64,000 nucleotides of DNA from Aralia elata (Eukaryota; Streptophyta; Magnoliopsida; Apiales; Araliaceae): contig CM068386.1 of NCBI GenBank assembly GCA_034770075.1, positions 44,925,990 through 44,989,989 of the forward strand, given 5' to 3'. Positions within the stretch are counted from its first letter, which is position 1, and every line of letters begins with the position of its first letter. The position numbers were made by a program, and so were the translations under genes. Positions 44,242 to 56,688 of this stretch are shown here, piece after piece. Under the pieces are notes generated by a model. The model was not told the DNA's origin. It ran no database searches and saw only the letters and a list, made by a program, of their open reading frames with translations.

Positions 44242-46615
44242 GTACATATTTTGTATGCTGAATATAATGAAGTTACAATGCTCTTTCGTTTTGAACAAGA
44301 AGCCAAAAGTTTTTGGTATTACTATTGGATTAACTAGAACCCTTGTTATAATGTATATATTTTACTTAGGAAAAGGTAAATGGACTCTTCGACTTAAGAG
44401 ATACTCTGGTAAGCAGTGTCGATTACTACATGAGCCACCATTAATCCGGGAGAGAAGCAAGAGTACCTTAATCCGGGAAAGAGGCAAGAGTACCTTTTTG
44501 AGCTAATGCTACATGTTCTCACTTTTTATAAGAAGTTTATCTTAGTTTCAAGATTCATTGGGCAAAGCTAACTTGTCGATCCATATGTTAATTCCTAGTT
44601 CTTTAAATGTACGGTAAATCCTGCCTTCTGACTTGGAAACACCACCCATAAATAGCTTCAGCATCTGTCCATAAAGGTACTTGAAGGCCTTTATAATAAA
44701 GCTCTGCACACCATCTTGGCCTCACTAGTGGCTCTTAATGTGACTTCCTTGAAACTCAACAAATTAATTTGCCTACCATTATCGGATAAAACTCGACTTA
44801 CTCTGTAATATTTAAAAGCTCCATTATCCCAACTTTTCATGATCTTCATGTTGCTGGATCTGAGAGTATTGAATTCGATTATCAGAAAGTTTTCATTCAT
44901 CAAAATGTTTGTATTGCTGAGTATTTATTCTTTTGCTTACATGATGTGAAATTTGCCTTGAATGCTTTCTTTAATTGTCTATTCGAGAACCTGTAAGGGT
45001 TGTGTATGGGGCACAGGTCCCGCATCAAGTAGTATGAGATACTTTATGTGGTTTGTATATAGGGTTTTGGGCACTCTCACCTTATGAGCAATCTTTTTGG
45101 GATGAGTTCTACCCAAGTCTGTTACAGAGTCATTTGGAGATATAATATTTTCATGTGAAAATATCAGTTTTCTTATTCTGGTTGTGTGGTGGATTAATGC
45201 ACCTTAACTTATACAAGTTTTTAGCAGATTATTGTTTTGAGCATTCTAACATAACTTTTTTGCCTCTTGTTTAATTAGCCAGCTGTGAGTATTTTGCTAA
45301 CTTGAAGAATTTGCATCTTTTGGCCGAAGTTGCTATGTTGGAAAACTAGGAATCTTCTCAGTTATGTACTTGCTTCATTTGAAGTTGTAAGCTCCCCTTT
45401 CCAATTTTAAGGACTTGCTAAAATGTTGCTTATATGTTTTACTAACCCCTGTTCCATAGAGTGTTCCATTTGCGATATTTGCAAATTTGAAGGCTATATT
45501 TTTGTTATATGTTCAACTCTAGATATAATTCTTATTGTTTAGCTTATTGTGGTAACATGATAACGAGTTTTCTGATGTTAAATGTAAAAGACATCGTTTT
45601 TACAATAAAAAATAAAACAATAGGATCTCTTTTGTGAAAACAAAAGATTTGCTGAATGGGACTCTTTTGGAACTGTTGGGTGGTGGGGAGGATTATGTTA
45701 ACCCCTTTTGGGTCAGTGGGATTGTGATGTGTTGGACATAAACTTTTAGTTCAGACTAATTAATGGGGTACACCTAGGGTTTAAAGGTTAGAAAGAAATC
45801 TTGAAAGAAGAATCAGAGATAAATAAGCAATAATGTTTTTCAGTAAAATTATAATAATCAATGAACGAATAATATGTAGGGATTATAATAATTTTATAGG
45901 ACTAACTAAAATACCTAAACTTAATGATCAAATAAATTCCTAAATAATCTAAATAGATGAGGAAATAAACTCTCTTATAATTATCTACTAATATTAATAA
46001 ATTAATTAAATAATTTCAAGTTATTCTAGAGTGATCTCCTTGGACTGTTTATTGGGATGGATTTTTAACGAAAGGTGATATTGATCCAACTAAGTTGGAC
46101 GGGGCCTATGGGTTTCTCCTCATTAGGCAGTCGCTTGAAAAGAAATGAACTTGCCACATGCTTTAATTTTAAGTGAACTTGACCTTTGGGAAACATCAAC
46201 TTCATCTTCATCTCGATGGTAGTCTCAATGGTAGTGAAAAGAGGGCGCAGAAGAAGACTGCTGATCATTATCATTGTAACTCTCTTCATGATTATCTTCT
46301 GCTTCAGCCCGTAAATAAATTAACTCGGCTTGTCGTTTGGAAGTAGCAGTATCAATTAGTTTTGCTTTATCAATAAAAGTAATCAACTTAACAATGAATT
46401 GAAAGTGTTCACGACTACAACAATTGCCACAATTGATGCTATTCCATAGTTGTGTAATAACAATGACTTAGAGATACCAACCCCAAAAAAGGAAAAAAAA
46501 AAAATACGTACATAGGAGCCAATGATTAGGGACTTATGATCCGCAAGTAGCTATAGATGTATCCTCAAGAGTACGAAAACAAAAACACGAGCCCACTTTG
46601 TTGTTTAATAAATAT
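44242..46615. other. Intergenic region, a few unassigned ORF fragments
   Basis: 44443-44500 holds two copies of a roughly 28-base unit (TTAATCCGGGAGAGAAGCAA). Minus-strand frames around 44590-44905 and 46065-46289 are open for 70 or so codons, but I recognise no domain. They may be decayed element or exon fragments. Confidence 0.3.
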
Positions 46616-46617
46616 TA

Positions 46618-46874
46618 CTCTCTCCGTTCCAAATTAATTGCTCAGTTTTGACTTTTTAAGTCAAATTGACTATTTTTAGAATTAATAATTAAGTATATAT
46701 AAATATATTTCTAAAATTATAAAAATTGGGGTTAGTAATAAATTGTATATACTTTCTTTTGGTTATAATCTCTTCACCTATATTTTAGCAAAAATAATAA
46801 AAAGATTAATTTTAAAAATGGTCAATTTGACTTTAAAAATTCAAAACTGAGCAATTAATTTGGGACGGAGAGAG
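46618..46874. mobile_element. Stowaway MITE (257 bp)
   Basis: Long inverted ends (CTCTCTCCGTTCCAAATTAA and CTCTCTCCGTCCCAAATTAA) with TA target duplications at 46616-46617 and 46875-46876. The inverted similarity runs inwards about 50 bases. Confidence 0.88.
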
Positions 46875-46883
46875 TATAATATA

Positions 46884-47117
46884 CTTCCTCTGTTCTGACT
46901 TATAATAATTACCTAAAAATTAATTTGTGATATTTTTAAATTTAAATTGACAAGATCTATTTAAGTTTTCAAAATAATAAGTTTTATAATTATTAATACT
47001 TTTTAGATATTTTATGATATTTATAATTATATTGACATTAACTAAATGAATTTATGTTAATTTTGAAATGTTTGAAATTAATTTTTAAAAAGTTAATATT
47101 GGTCAAAAGAGGTAATG
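46884..47117. mobile_element. Degenerate Stowaway-like MITE next to the previous one
   Basis: Begins CTTCCTCTGTTCTGACTTAT after TA and ends near GGTCAAAAGAGGTAATG with TA following; a weak match to Stowaway ends. Starts nine bases after the intact MITE. Confidence 0.35.
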
Positions 47118-47711
47118 TATAATACTTCAATTCCAAGCTATAAGATTTTACCAATTGCCTAAATATTTTATCAACCGATTTACAAATGGATAATAATATA
47201 TCTTGTAATTTTATATGTCATATGTCGATTTTTTAGTTGCGAGTTATGTAAAAAATTATGATTGATAATATTTTAACGACATATCTAATATGGTGGGCTA
47301 ATATTATAATTTTACCTAATGTATTGATATACATTGTAAACTATTGCACTACAAATACTTTGTAAAATTATATATTATGGACCAAACATGTAGACCTTTT
47401 TTGACGTTGACCATTATGTATATTCAGCAAAAAAGCTATATTTTTCCACAATAAATAGCAGTACTCCTATTTTTTGCGTCATATCTCAACCACACACACA
47501 TATATATACACACACACACCACAAAAATTCATAACACGTACTCCACCTTGATATGATTGATATCTCCATCAATTATCAACTTCTCGATGCCTTCATCTAC
47601 ACAGTCAATTTCAGATCCACCAAGTCAATAGGATTGCGTTGGGCTGTTGAAGATATAGGGAGAAAGTCGAAAAAAAGAAAGCCATGAAAATTGAGTTTTA
47701 AAAATGGTTAA

Positions 47712-48178
47712 GGTAGTGTGTTTGGTTCGCAATGTAATAGTTTCATAATGTAATAAGTTATTACATTAATGTCATACGTAACAAATTTTCTGTTTGGTTT
47801 ACTTATTACATGTAGTAGCTTTATGTAGTAGCTCATTAAAGGTGTAATACAGATATTTTTCATTACGCCTTCTAGTGGGTGTATATATTAGCTCATTACA
47901 TTCGCAATGCAATAGTTCATAAAAAATTGAAATAGTAATGACAACAACTGATTTGGTATTTTAACTTAAATTTACTTTATTCTTTACATATAATCATATA
48001 TTTAGTGAATCAAACACAATTGTGAATGCAATGTAGTAACATTACAATTACCACACAATTACTAAGTATGAACCAAATGAATATGTCGTAATAAACTATT
48101 ATCATTACATTTAATTTTGTTGCACTACGTAAACTATTGCATTATATCAAAATTCTATGTGGCAAACCAAACCCTACC
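47712..48178. mobile_element. Tourist-like (PIF/Harbinger) MITE, 467 bp
   Basis: Ends GGTAGTGTGTTTGGTTCGC and, from the other side, GGTAGGGTTTGGTTTGCC, with TAA target duplications at 47709-47711 and 48179-48181. The inside is rich in GTAATAG/CTATTGC inverted pieces. No ORF. Confidence 0.75.
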
Positions 48179-48370
48179 TAAGCATGCGAAAAAAATACGA
48201 GTCGTGTTATGTATTGCGAATTGTTTTCAACCGAATTATAATTGTGACATATGTGCATACATTGAATATGTAAGAATTAGTTCTGTCTAAGTAGTACATA
48301 GACTTTTACGTTTGTAATAATTCAACTTTGTCGCATATTTGTCGACATGTATATCATTTTTTCATGTATA

Positions 48371-48580
48371 TCATTTTCGAAAAAATACATACAAAAACTA
48401 AAATAAGTGTACAAGATCAATCACCGCATTCTATCACCTCTCCCATGGAATAAATTTTCATTTCATTGAAATGTATCATTTTCGAAAAAATACGTATAGA
48501 AACTAAAATAAGTGTACTAGATCAATCTCCGCATTCTATAACATTTTTCATGGAATAAATTTTTATTTCATCAGAATGAC
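48371..48580. repeat. Two-copy 105-bp tandem duplication
   Basis: TCATTTTCGAAAAAATAC starts at 48371 and again at 48476. Both units continue through AAACTAAAATAAGTGTAC and GATCAATC(A/T)CCGCATTCTA with scattered changes. Confidence 0.85.
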
Positions 48581-48691
48581 TTTTCTGCCGAAATAAATAA
48601 CCAAATACACTTTTTTTATTGCATTCTGACCTTGATTTTCTTTAGTCTAAACGCAACATTCTACAATATATATATATATATATATATATAA

Positions 48692-49346
48692 CATATCTTA
48701 AGGAATACATTCAATTACATTTTGTTTTGTGCCAAAAAAAAAATATACACAACATAAAATGAGGATATAGGGTAAGTTTTATAGTTGATTCTTAATTTGT
48801 TTTAGTTGATTCTTTGCTTCCCTTCCCATTTACAATATCATTGACCATAGGACAATAACCATCATTCAAATTAGGAGCAGGATAAGCCTACTCACAAACT
48901 ATTCAGCAACAATTAAACTGCAAAATTAACAATTGTGTCACGTATAAGCATGTGGCCAACAACATGAAGTTTTTATAGTAGGTTAATATCACAAAATATA
49001 TACAACCCGTATGTCCCACTTTAATTAGGAGTCGCCTGGACGCCTAGTGCCTAAATAGGGATTAAGTGGAAATTTTTAAAGGACTGCAAAATTATAATCT
49101 ATCCTTTTCAAAATCAAATAACATTTTGACTCTGCAAGTCAAATTGTAAAATTCTAATATTCAAAATGTTACTGGTTAATTTGATTTCAGCACAAATAAT
49201 TATAGTTACTATAAATTAACTAAAGTACTACTAATTATCATTCTTTATACTTTCAAAATTTAAATGAATTTATATCAATTATTAGTATTAGAATTTCACG
49301 AATTCACTTAAAAAGACAAAACAAATTTTGGAACGGATAGTGTATT
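48692..49346. other. Intergenic region without recognised features
   Basis: AT-rich; no ORF or element recognised. Confidence 0.35.
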
Positions 49347-50247
49347 TTAGAAAGAAGAAATTTATCAGAAGGAGAGGAACATACAAAGGAGGTAGTAACA
49401 TAAACAAAAAATGGAAAAATGGATACCAAGAAGTTTATTTTTGAATTCATTAATTTAGTACTAGCTATAAATTACTCACCAAAAATAGTCTGAGCAACCA
49501 TGAGATGTAGCATCTAGAAATTAGTATAAAATTTAAAAACATAAATTAGTTAAAAACGGAAAAACCAAAGATTCAAAAAAGTTTAAATGCATCTCAATAT
49601 ATAGCTCCTTAGCAACTGGCGACTACCCTTGTTTTAGGTAAGTGTGAAAAGAAAAGGTTTCATCGTTATTAAGATCGTATTTGGATGCGGTACGTGAAAT
49701 AAAATTAGAAACAAAAAGCGACACTAATTGTTGTACAGAATATGATAGTGATAAGTTTCTTTGAATCCCTACATTTATTCATAATTCGTCACTAATTGTT
49801 GTACAGAATATGATAGTGACAAATTTCTTTGAATCCCTACATTTATTCATAATTCGGAACGTAATATTTTGAGAATAATTTTTTAAAAAGATATAGTTAA
49901 AAGTAGTTGAATTATTTCTAAGTGTACAACAAGAGCATTTTCAACGAGACACGGCATATAGCATAGATTTTTAGCTACATTAATTGGTATTCTCAAAAGT
50001 CTTTTTTATATATTAATAAAGTGTTCGAGATTTACTCATATGACTATCATACCGTATATATCTTTGATATTTTAAAGGATAATTCTAAATAATCCATCCT
50101 AGCTTTGCAGTAGATTTGAGCTAATACATTGGTTGTATGACTTAATGGTTATATTAGAGAATGGTCCAAATTTAGAAATTATAATTAAATAAAGTTTGTA
50201 ATGTTTAAATGAATAAGGAGGAAAAGTTTTGGATCCCCATATTTAAA
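49347..50247 (+). repeat. Diverged direct repeat, copy A
   Basis: Shares ordered blocks with copy B (51571-52983 and 58458-58860): AAATTTATCAGAAGGAGAGG, CATGAGATGTAG, AAGATTCAAAAAAGTTTAA, TCCTTAGCAACTGG, AAGATATAGTTAAAA, GCATTTTCAACnA and TTTTGGATCnnCATAT. Copy A contains its own 66-base tandem duplication (49723-49854). It lacks CACTA-2 and the Helitron found in copy B. Confidence 0.7.
49723..49854. repeat. Two-copy 66-bp tandem duplication
   Basis: CACTAATTGTTGTACAGAAT repeats with a 66-base period and only two or three differences; one unit matches copy B. Confidence 0.85.
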
Positions 50248-50514
50248 AAAAAAAATAACTATTATAATAGTAATATATTAATCTCCTATTAGGAGAGCAG
50301 TATTAGTAACTATTAATTAGGTTATCAAGTATTAGTAAGAGTATAATGTAATGGAGTAGTAGTATTAGGACTATTAATTAGGCGTATCATGTTATCAAGT
50401 TTCAAATGTAATGAAGTATCATGTTATTGAAAATCATAGCTAGGAATATAATGTAATGGAGTATGATGGCATTGTCAGTTGCTCTACTTATAATGTTACT
50501 TCCGCAGTATTTAG

Positions 50515-51072
50515 GTGTTGGAAATCTTACAGCTAAACTGCTGCGCTTCCGTTGTCACCGCCGTCAGATTCCAACCCCGCCAAAAAAATGGGGCAAACCC
50601 TCCTCTTATCGATGGTTCTAATCCTACTAACCCTCAAAATCCTACCAAACTTGTAAAGTCCAAACCTTACTACCCTCCGCAACCACAAATCTTTAGTCGA
50701 AAATTAAAGGCGCAAACCAGTCTGGCGCCGGTTCAGCCGCCGCGAAACCAAATTTTGGCCGGGAAACTAGACCTTCATCGTCGTTCGGGTCATCCAGGGG
50801 TGACAATGTCAAAACCTACCCGGAAATTCAAGCCGCGCCAAAAACCACCCCCTGTTCAGTGGTTGCAAAACCCTAGTCGTCCACTTCAGTCGCAGCGGCG
50901 GTTTCGTCAACCAAACCTTCGTCGTCATTTAGGTCATCCAGAGATGATAGTGCCAAACCCTACCCGAAAATTCAAGCCGCGCCAAAAACCACCTCCTGTT
51001 CAGTGGTTGCAAAACCCAAGGCTTCTAATCCTCCCAAGAGGAGGTATTTATGAAGTATCATTAGGAATATAG
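50515..51072 (+). pseudogene. Unrecognised 185-codon frame with in-frame 144-bp duplication; probable gene fragment
   Basis: GC-richer than its surroundings. The frame has two copies of PTRKFKPRQKPPPVQWLQNP (start-to-start 144 bases, divisible by three), preceded by HRRSGHPG and RRHLGHPE. No family recognised. Another frame over the same DNA reads Ser/Ala/Lys-rich (STKPSSSFRSSRDD, PKIQAAPKTTSCSVVAKPKA, ending PPKRRYL) with two TAG stops. It could be the original coding frame of a low-complexity host protein, with the listed frame a shadow. Base composition and a 3' end continuing into AT-rich DNA suggest a captured or decayed exon rather than a working gene. Confidence 0.35.
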
Positions 51073-51570
51073 GAGTATCACCTAATATTCAGGACTCCCC
51101 CTAGAATCCCCTTTATTTTCTATTTCAGTTATCTCAAATCATTAAAATATTGATTGGTTAAATACTTCTAATTTTTTTTAATATCTAAAGAAAAATGTAA
51201 ATTGAAGTTTAACTGAAATGCAGTTTATAATTTACATTGTAATTACTACAAATTAATTAAACAATTTTAAGATGAATATTTGTCACTGATGTAAAAGCAA
51301 TTTAATACCTAAATTTCATAATAATTTATTATTTACAAAAGGTACGTCGGAAGAACACTATAGTGGAAGAGTTGAAAATTTAAGTAAGAATTTAAAATGA
51401 TAAAAAATTAATTCTAAGTATTTATTTGGCTAATGTACTTCTAAATATTATTAGAGTTGGGTGTTATATATTAAAATACTTAACATAAGGTTATTCATGT
51501 ACGTTTTCATTTTTTTTTTATAAATATTTTGTTCATCAATGATTCTAACCGCAAAGGGATCAGAGTATGT

Positions 51571-52983
51571 TACAAAGAAAGAAATTTTATCAAAAGGAGA
51601 GGAACATACAATGGAGGAAGTAACCAAAAAAAAACCACGAAATTTATTTGTATTCAGACTACACATATCAACGTATATACAAACAATCTCAATTGAGTTA
51701 AAGTTTGCATCGTCCAGACAATTTAAATGTATAGTCTATTTGAGTAGTCTACAGTTGCATTTTATATAATAAGAGTTGAATTTCTACAATATTTGTATAA
51801 CAAAAGTTATTTGAAATTCAACTCTCTCTATATATAGAATGTAACTTATTTTATAGACTGTCCAAACGAACTGTTAATTTATTAACTACATATAATCTAG
51901 ACATTTATGCATATCTGTATACACAAACGGTGTTAAAATTATGACACACACATAATTATTGAATGGAAAATGATATAAAGGTCGATAAATATTTGACGAA
52001 GTTAGATTGCGACCAACGTAGAAGTATATGTGATAAGATAGAATAAATTAAAGCGGGACCCTTCTTAATTCTTATCTATATCATGTATACACATACGTCA
52101 CAATCATAATTCGACTGAAAACTTTCGCAATATATAATAGGACTCTTATTAAATTACTTATGTTAAATAAAATTATCCTTATATTCATTATATATCATAA
52201 TTCTATCACCACTCATGTATCAAATTTAAATTCATCAATTTAAATATGAATTTGAATTATGACACACATCATTATATATTGAATTACTCATATTAAATAA
52301 AATTATTTTTATAATAATAATATATCATATATCATAATTTTAGCACCATTCATGTGTCAAATTTAAGTTCAACAAATTTAAATTTTTATATACTGTTAAT
52401 TTATCAAATTTAAATGTTATCTCATTTTGATAACATGTGCATGAGATGTAGGAGCTGGAAATTACTGTAAAATTCGCACAGAAATTAGTCAAAAATGAAA
52501 AAACCAAAAGATTCAAAAAAGTTTAAGTTCAGGTCAATTACCTCCTTAGCAACTGGGGGCTTACCCTGGTAAAGGTGAAAAGAAAAGGTTTTTGTAACCA
52601 AGATCGTGGTTCCATGTTATACGTAAAGCGAAATTAAGAACAAAAAACATTTTTTTTTGTTATACAGAGTGCGGTAATGAAGGATTCTTCGAATCCCTTA
52701 ATTGCCAAAACATATATTTATCCGAAATTCGGAACATAATAATGTCATAATAATTAGCTTTCTAAAAAGATATAGTTAAAAATAATTGAGTTATTTCTAA
52801 ACATAAAACAAAAGCATTTTCAACAAAATTACATCGTATAGCGCTCATTTGGCTACATTAATTAGTTGGTATTCTATAAAATCTATTTTATTTTATATAG
52901 AGTGTTTTAAATTTACTCATGTGATTATTATATTAAAAATACCTTTATACTTTAGACGATGATTTTAGATAGTCGATTCTAAC
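51571..52983 (+). repeat. Diverged direct repeat, copy B (left part)
   Basis: Counterpart of copy A; see shared blocks there. It has about 0.75 kb (51680-52430) not present in copy A, including TCGCAATATATAATAGGACTC-type repeat sequence also seen near 36300. It is interrupted at 52984 by CACTA-2 and resumes at 58458. Confidence 0.65.
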
Positions 52984-53689
52984 CACTACAAGAAAAAGAT
53001 TTATTTTTGACGGAATATTTGTTGGAACTAACCTTATTCCGTCGGAATAAAATTATTTTCGACAGAATTTTTCGTCAGAAATTCAGTTGAATATACATTG
53101 ATTGGGGATAAATCAATCGAAAATTTCGTCGAAAATAATTACCCTTAACGAAATTATGCCTGGCGAAATTTCCATCGACAATACAATAGTTTCGACATAA
53201 ACTAATTCCGACAGAATTTCCGTTGGAAATATCTTTCCACGTGTTGGTTTTTAATTTAATCTAGAAAGATTATATTCAACGAAATTTTCGTCGGAATTAG
53301 CTTATTCCGTTAGAAATAGTATTTTTTAAAAATATTTTTTCGTTTTTACAATTCCAAAGTTTTTAAACCACAATTTGTACATGTACCTATTTTCAGCCAA
53401 TTTTTTCCAACAATAACACATACATATATATCACAACGACCAATATATACGTCAAAATGACTAATCCCCTAAACAAATCCCAACAATAACACATACATAT
53501 GAATGTAACTATCTTTTACACCTCAAAATGGCTAATCCTCCAAACAACACATAAATACATATTTCAACAACAGTAGCTAAGCTAAGAAATAAAACAAATA
53601 TAAACTAAATTATGATGTATAACAAATATAAGTTAAAAGCCTAACTACAATTGACAATATAACTAAGTATAGCTACAACTATCTATCGT

Positions 53690-55663
53690 TATCATCGGGC
53701 GGGGGTCGACGGTGGTGCTCCGGTGTTTGAAAATCATCGTTATAAACTATTAGTAAACATAAACGAGAATTAAAGAAATAACTAGATGATAATTAAGTAA
53801 CATGTAGAATTTAGCACGATGTAAAACAGGTCGGAGCCACAATTCAAGCCTTATATTCAGTGCCTCCAAATCTAATCGTGTCTTGCCATTGCCTTTTATT
53901 TTACCACTCGCATTTAGCACGGTGTAAAACAAGTTGAAATACATTCTTTTTTGTATGCATGACATCTATACAATGACGGATTATCAGCGTGGCCCAGTAT
54001 GGCAACTCAAACAACATGGACGAGTGTGTCCAGTTATGAGTATTCCCGTAACCTATTACTCTTAGCTTATTGTGCTCCTTTCCTACTGGTGGAAATTTCA
54101 GATCATTCAGCCAACCCAAGACCTCGCTTCTCGACAATCGACCAACAACCCATTTTCTCAATCTTTTTGTTGAACTATGCAGACATCTTTTTGTAACTGT
54201 GATCAACAGGCAAAAATCTACGAGCAGTTCCAAAGAAATTAGCTTTCCTACCATGCTTCAACTGTGTGCCTTGAACATCCCCCATACATATTGGACATGA
54301 CAATTTCCCGTGAGTCGACCATCCACTGATCATCCCAAGTGCCGAAAAGTCAGTGATAGTCCACAACACGGCTGCCTTCATCAAAAAATTTTCCTTCACC
54401 GATTTATCATAAGTCTGAACCCTCGTCTCTCACAACATTTAAAGTTCATCGACTAACGACCCGAGGTACACGTTTATGTCTTTCGTAGGACTCTTATCCT
54501 CCGGTATGAGTAAAGTTAAGAACAAATACGGATCTCTCACGCATATTGACGGTGACAGATTGTAAGCTACCATGATCACTGGCCAAACATGAAAGGGCTA
54601 ACTAAAACTATTAAATGGGCAAAAACCATCTGTAGTCATGCCAAGCTTGACATTCCGAACCTCCTCATCAAATTGTGAATTTTTTTTTATTAAACTTCTT
54701 TTATTTATCTCCATCTGCAGGGTGAGTCAGCTGACCAAGCACAGCATCCCTTGTTTTATGCCAACTCATATTCTCAGCAGTGTGCAACAACATGAATAAA
54801 CTCTGAAGCTTCGACACAAGAGGTAAGTACCGTAAGATCTTCTCAGGCACATGTTTCTCCTTCCCACCACATTTTGTCGTCTTGTACCCAATCAACTTGC
54901 AGATATTACACTACACCTTATCTCTGTCCTCCCCGTATAACATGCAATCCTGCTCACAAGTATCGATCTTCTCATAACCCAGATTCAACCCTTTTACCAT
55001 CTTCTTCACTTTATAGTAATTCAAGGGTAAGGTATAATCCTTAGGTAAGAACTCGTTGATAAGATCAAGCAAATCATTGAAGCCTCTCTCACTACTGTCA
55101 TGCTCATTCTTGAAGTGTAAGAGCTTCGTCACTGCAAATAGTCTGGTGTGTTTATCATTTTCATCATACAATGGGACTCCAGATTCAGATAGCATCTTGT
55201 AAAAGGCAGCTGCCGTATCATTTGACTCTTGTTGAGCACTACTTGATGAATGCTCATTTGTACCCCAATCAATATTGTTAAGCATAAGTATATACCACCA
55301 TCTCCGCAGCATCATAGTTATTGCCATCTGATTCCTCGTGAAATGGTTGGTCTACATTGTCGGTCATTTCCCTTAACTCAACTGATTCTCCATGATAAAT
55401 CCATACAGAATACCCATCACAAACCCACGTGAAAACAAGTTAAATTTGATGTCGTTGGCATTCTTCCAAATTAGGTTTTTACACTTGACACACGTACATC
55501 TCATTTTTCCGTTCGGATCATCAACACGTTCATTTGCAAACTTCAAAAATTTGCACACCCCATCAAGCGGTATCATGCGGTACATCCAACTCCGGTAGTC
55601 TGACATCTTTAATTGAACAAAAGGCACAATCAGACCAGGGGTTAGCGTTTGCGCTCCATGCAT
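53690..55663 (-). pseudogene. CACTA-2 transposase remnant (TNP2-like, N-terminal and central parts)
   Basis: Minus-strand order: YRSWMYRMIPLDGVCKFLKF, RCTCVKCKNLIWKNANDIKF and FSRGFVMG (transposase-associated domain, 55663-55373); SSSSAQQESNDTAAAFYKML and YKVKKMVKGLNLGYEKIDT (55327-54911); ENMSWHKTRDAVLGQLTHPA (54895-54701); then after decay SCPICMGDVQGTQLKHGRKA (54399-54175), LNDLKFPPVGKEHNKL, WATLIIRHCIDVMHTKKNVF and KTRLDLEALNIRLEL (53750-53965). Pieces lie in different frames with stops between. Sequence after the LEALNIR block (the C-terminal third of TNP2) is absent. Confidence 0.88.
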
Positions 55664-56688
55664 GAATCCTACATATCTTCATCTCCGGTCTAAAGGGGTC
55701 ACACTTGATCTATCCTGTTCCTAGATGTGTCTCCTCACTAGTGCTAACACCTTGAGCACATTTCTTCTGCTTCAAAGAAATTTCAACAGCACCTCTCCAT
55801 AGTCTCCAAGTATACGAAATAGACCTTGACAACTTAGTCTAAGTATGCACTCGGAGAACATGCAGAGATAGCAGTCGAAAAGTCCCCAAAACAGAAAAAA
55901 CGTACTCAAGCCGTTGGCACCGACCTAAGTGAGAGATGTAACATCCAAGAACAGTTCTAAACTGGGGATTATTCGGCATTTACTCCTAGTGAGTGAATGT
56001 CGAATGGGTTTCTAAAATCCTAAGCAAGCTACATGAACATGAAGTCAGTTTATTTTAGCAGCGAAAAACTAAGCAAATGCAACTTAGTTATTTTATTTTT
56101 TTATTATTCTAATTTTAATTTATTTAGAAGTGAAAATAAATAATTACTACTTAGTTTATTATACTATATTATATTATATTATTCATTAATAGAAACTAAG
56201 TAAATGCTATTTAGTTTATTTTTAATAGCGGCGACCTATGTCCTAATTTACTTTTTTTTTCATTTGTTATTTATTACATTATATTGGACGATTTTAGTTT
56301 AGTTAGTATTAGATTAGTATTATATAACTCAGTTAAATGCTACTTTGTTTATTACTTAATTGTTCTATAATTTTCACACAAAAAATTCATCGAAAATTCT
56401 GTCAGAAATAAAATCACAACCAATAAATATATCAACAAAACCTTCGTATGAATAATAAGACCAAAAGGCAGCTACCTATAACTATAATCCACAAATATTT
56501 AGAAATGACATGATTGAGATACTTGATATTTATAATCAATAAACCAAAAAATTTTCAAAATCAGCCAAGTACAAAATCAGCCAAAATCATTAACAATTAT
56601 AAATACATGTTAACAGTGGAAATACATGTTCATGTTTACATTCGAAATGCATGCTAAGACAGTCCCAATTTCATATTCAAAATGCATG
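55664..56688. other. CACTA-2 non-coding 5' region
   Basis: 55740-56030 is a leader conserved with CACTA-1 (for example CTTAGTCTAAGTATGCACTC). 56066-56350 contains four variants of the AAACTAAGTA/TACTTAGTTT hairpin. No ORF. Confidence 0.6.

Noticed and set aside
44691..44903. Minus-strand 70-codon ORF (MMNENFLIIEFNTLRSS)
   Set aside because: Open but without recognisable domain; neighbouring frames are equally open. Kept only as an unassigned fragment.
44990..45070. TRIM-like sequence (CCCGCATCAAGTAGTATGAGATAC)
   Set aside because: Suggestive of a small LTR element leader, but no second terminal repeat, PBS or target duplication was found.
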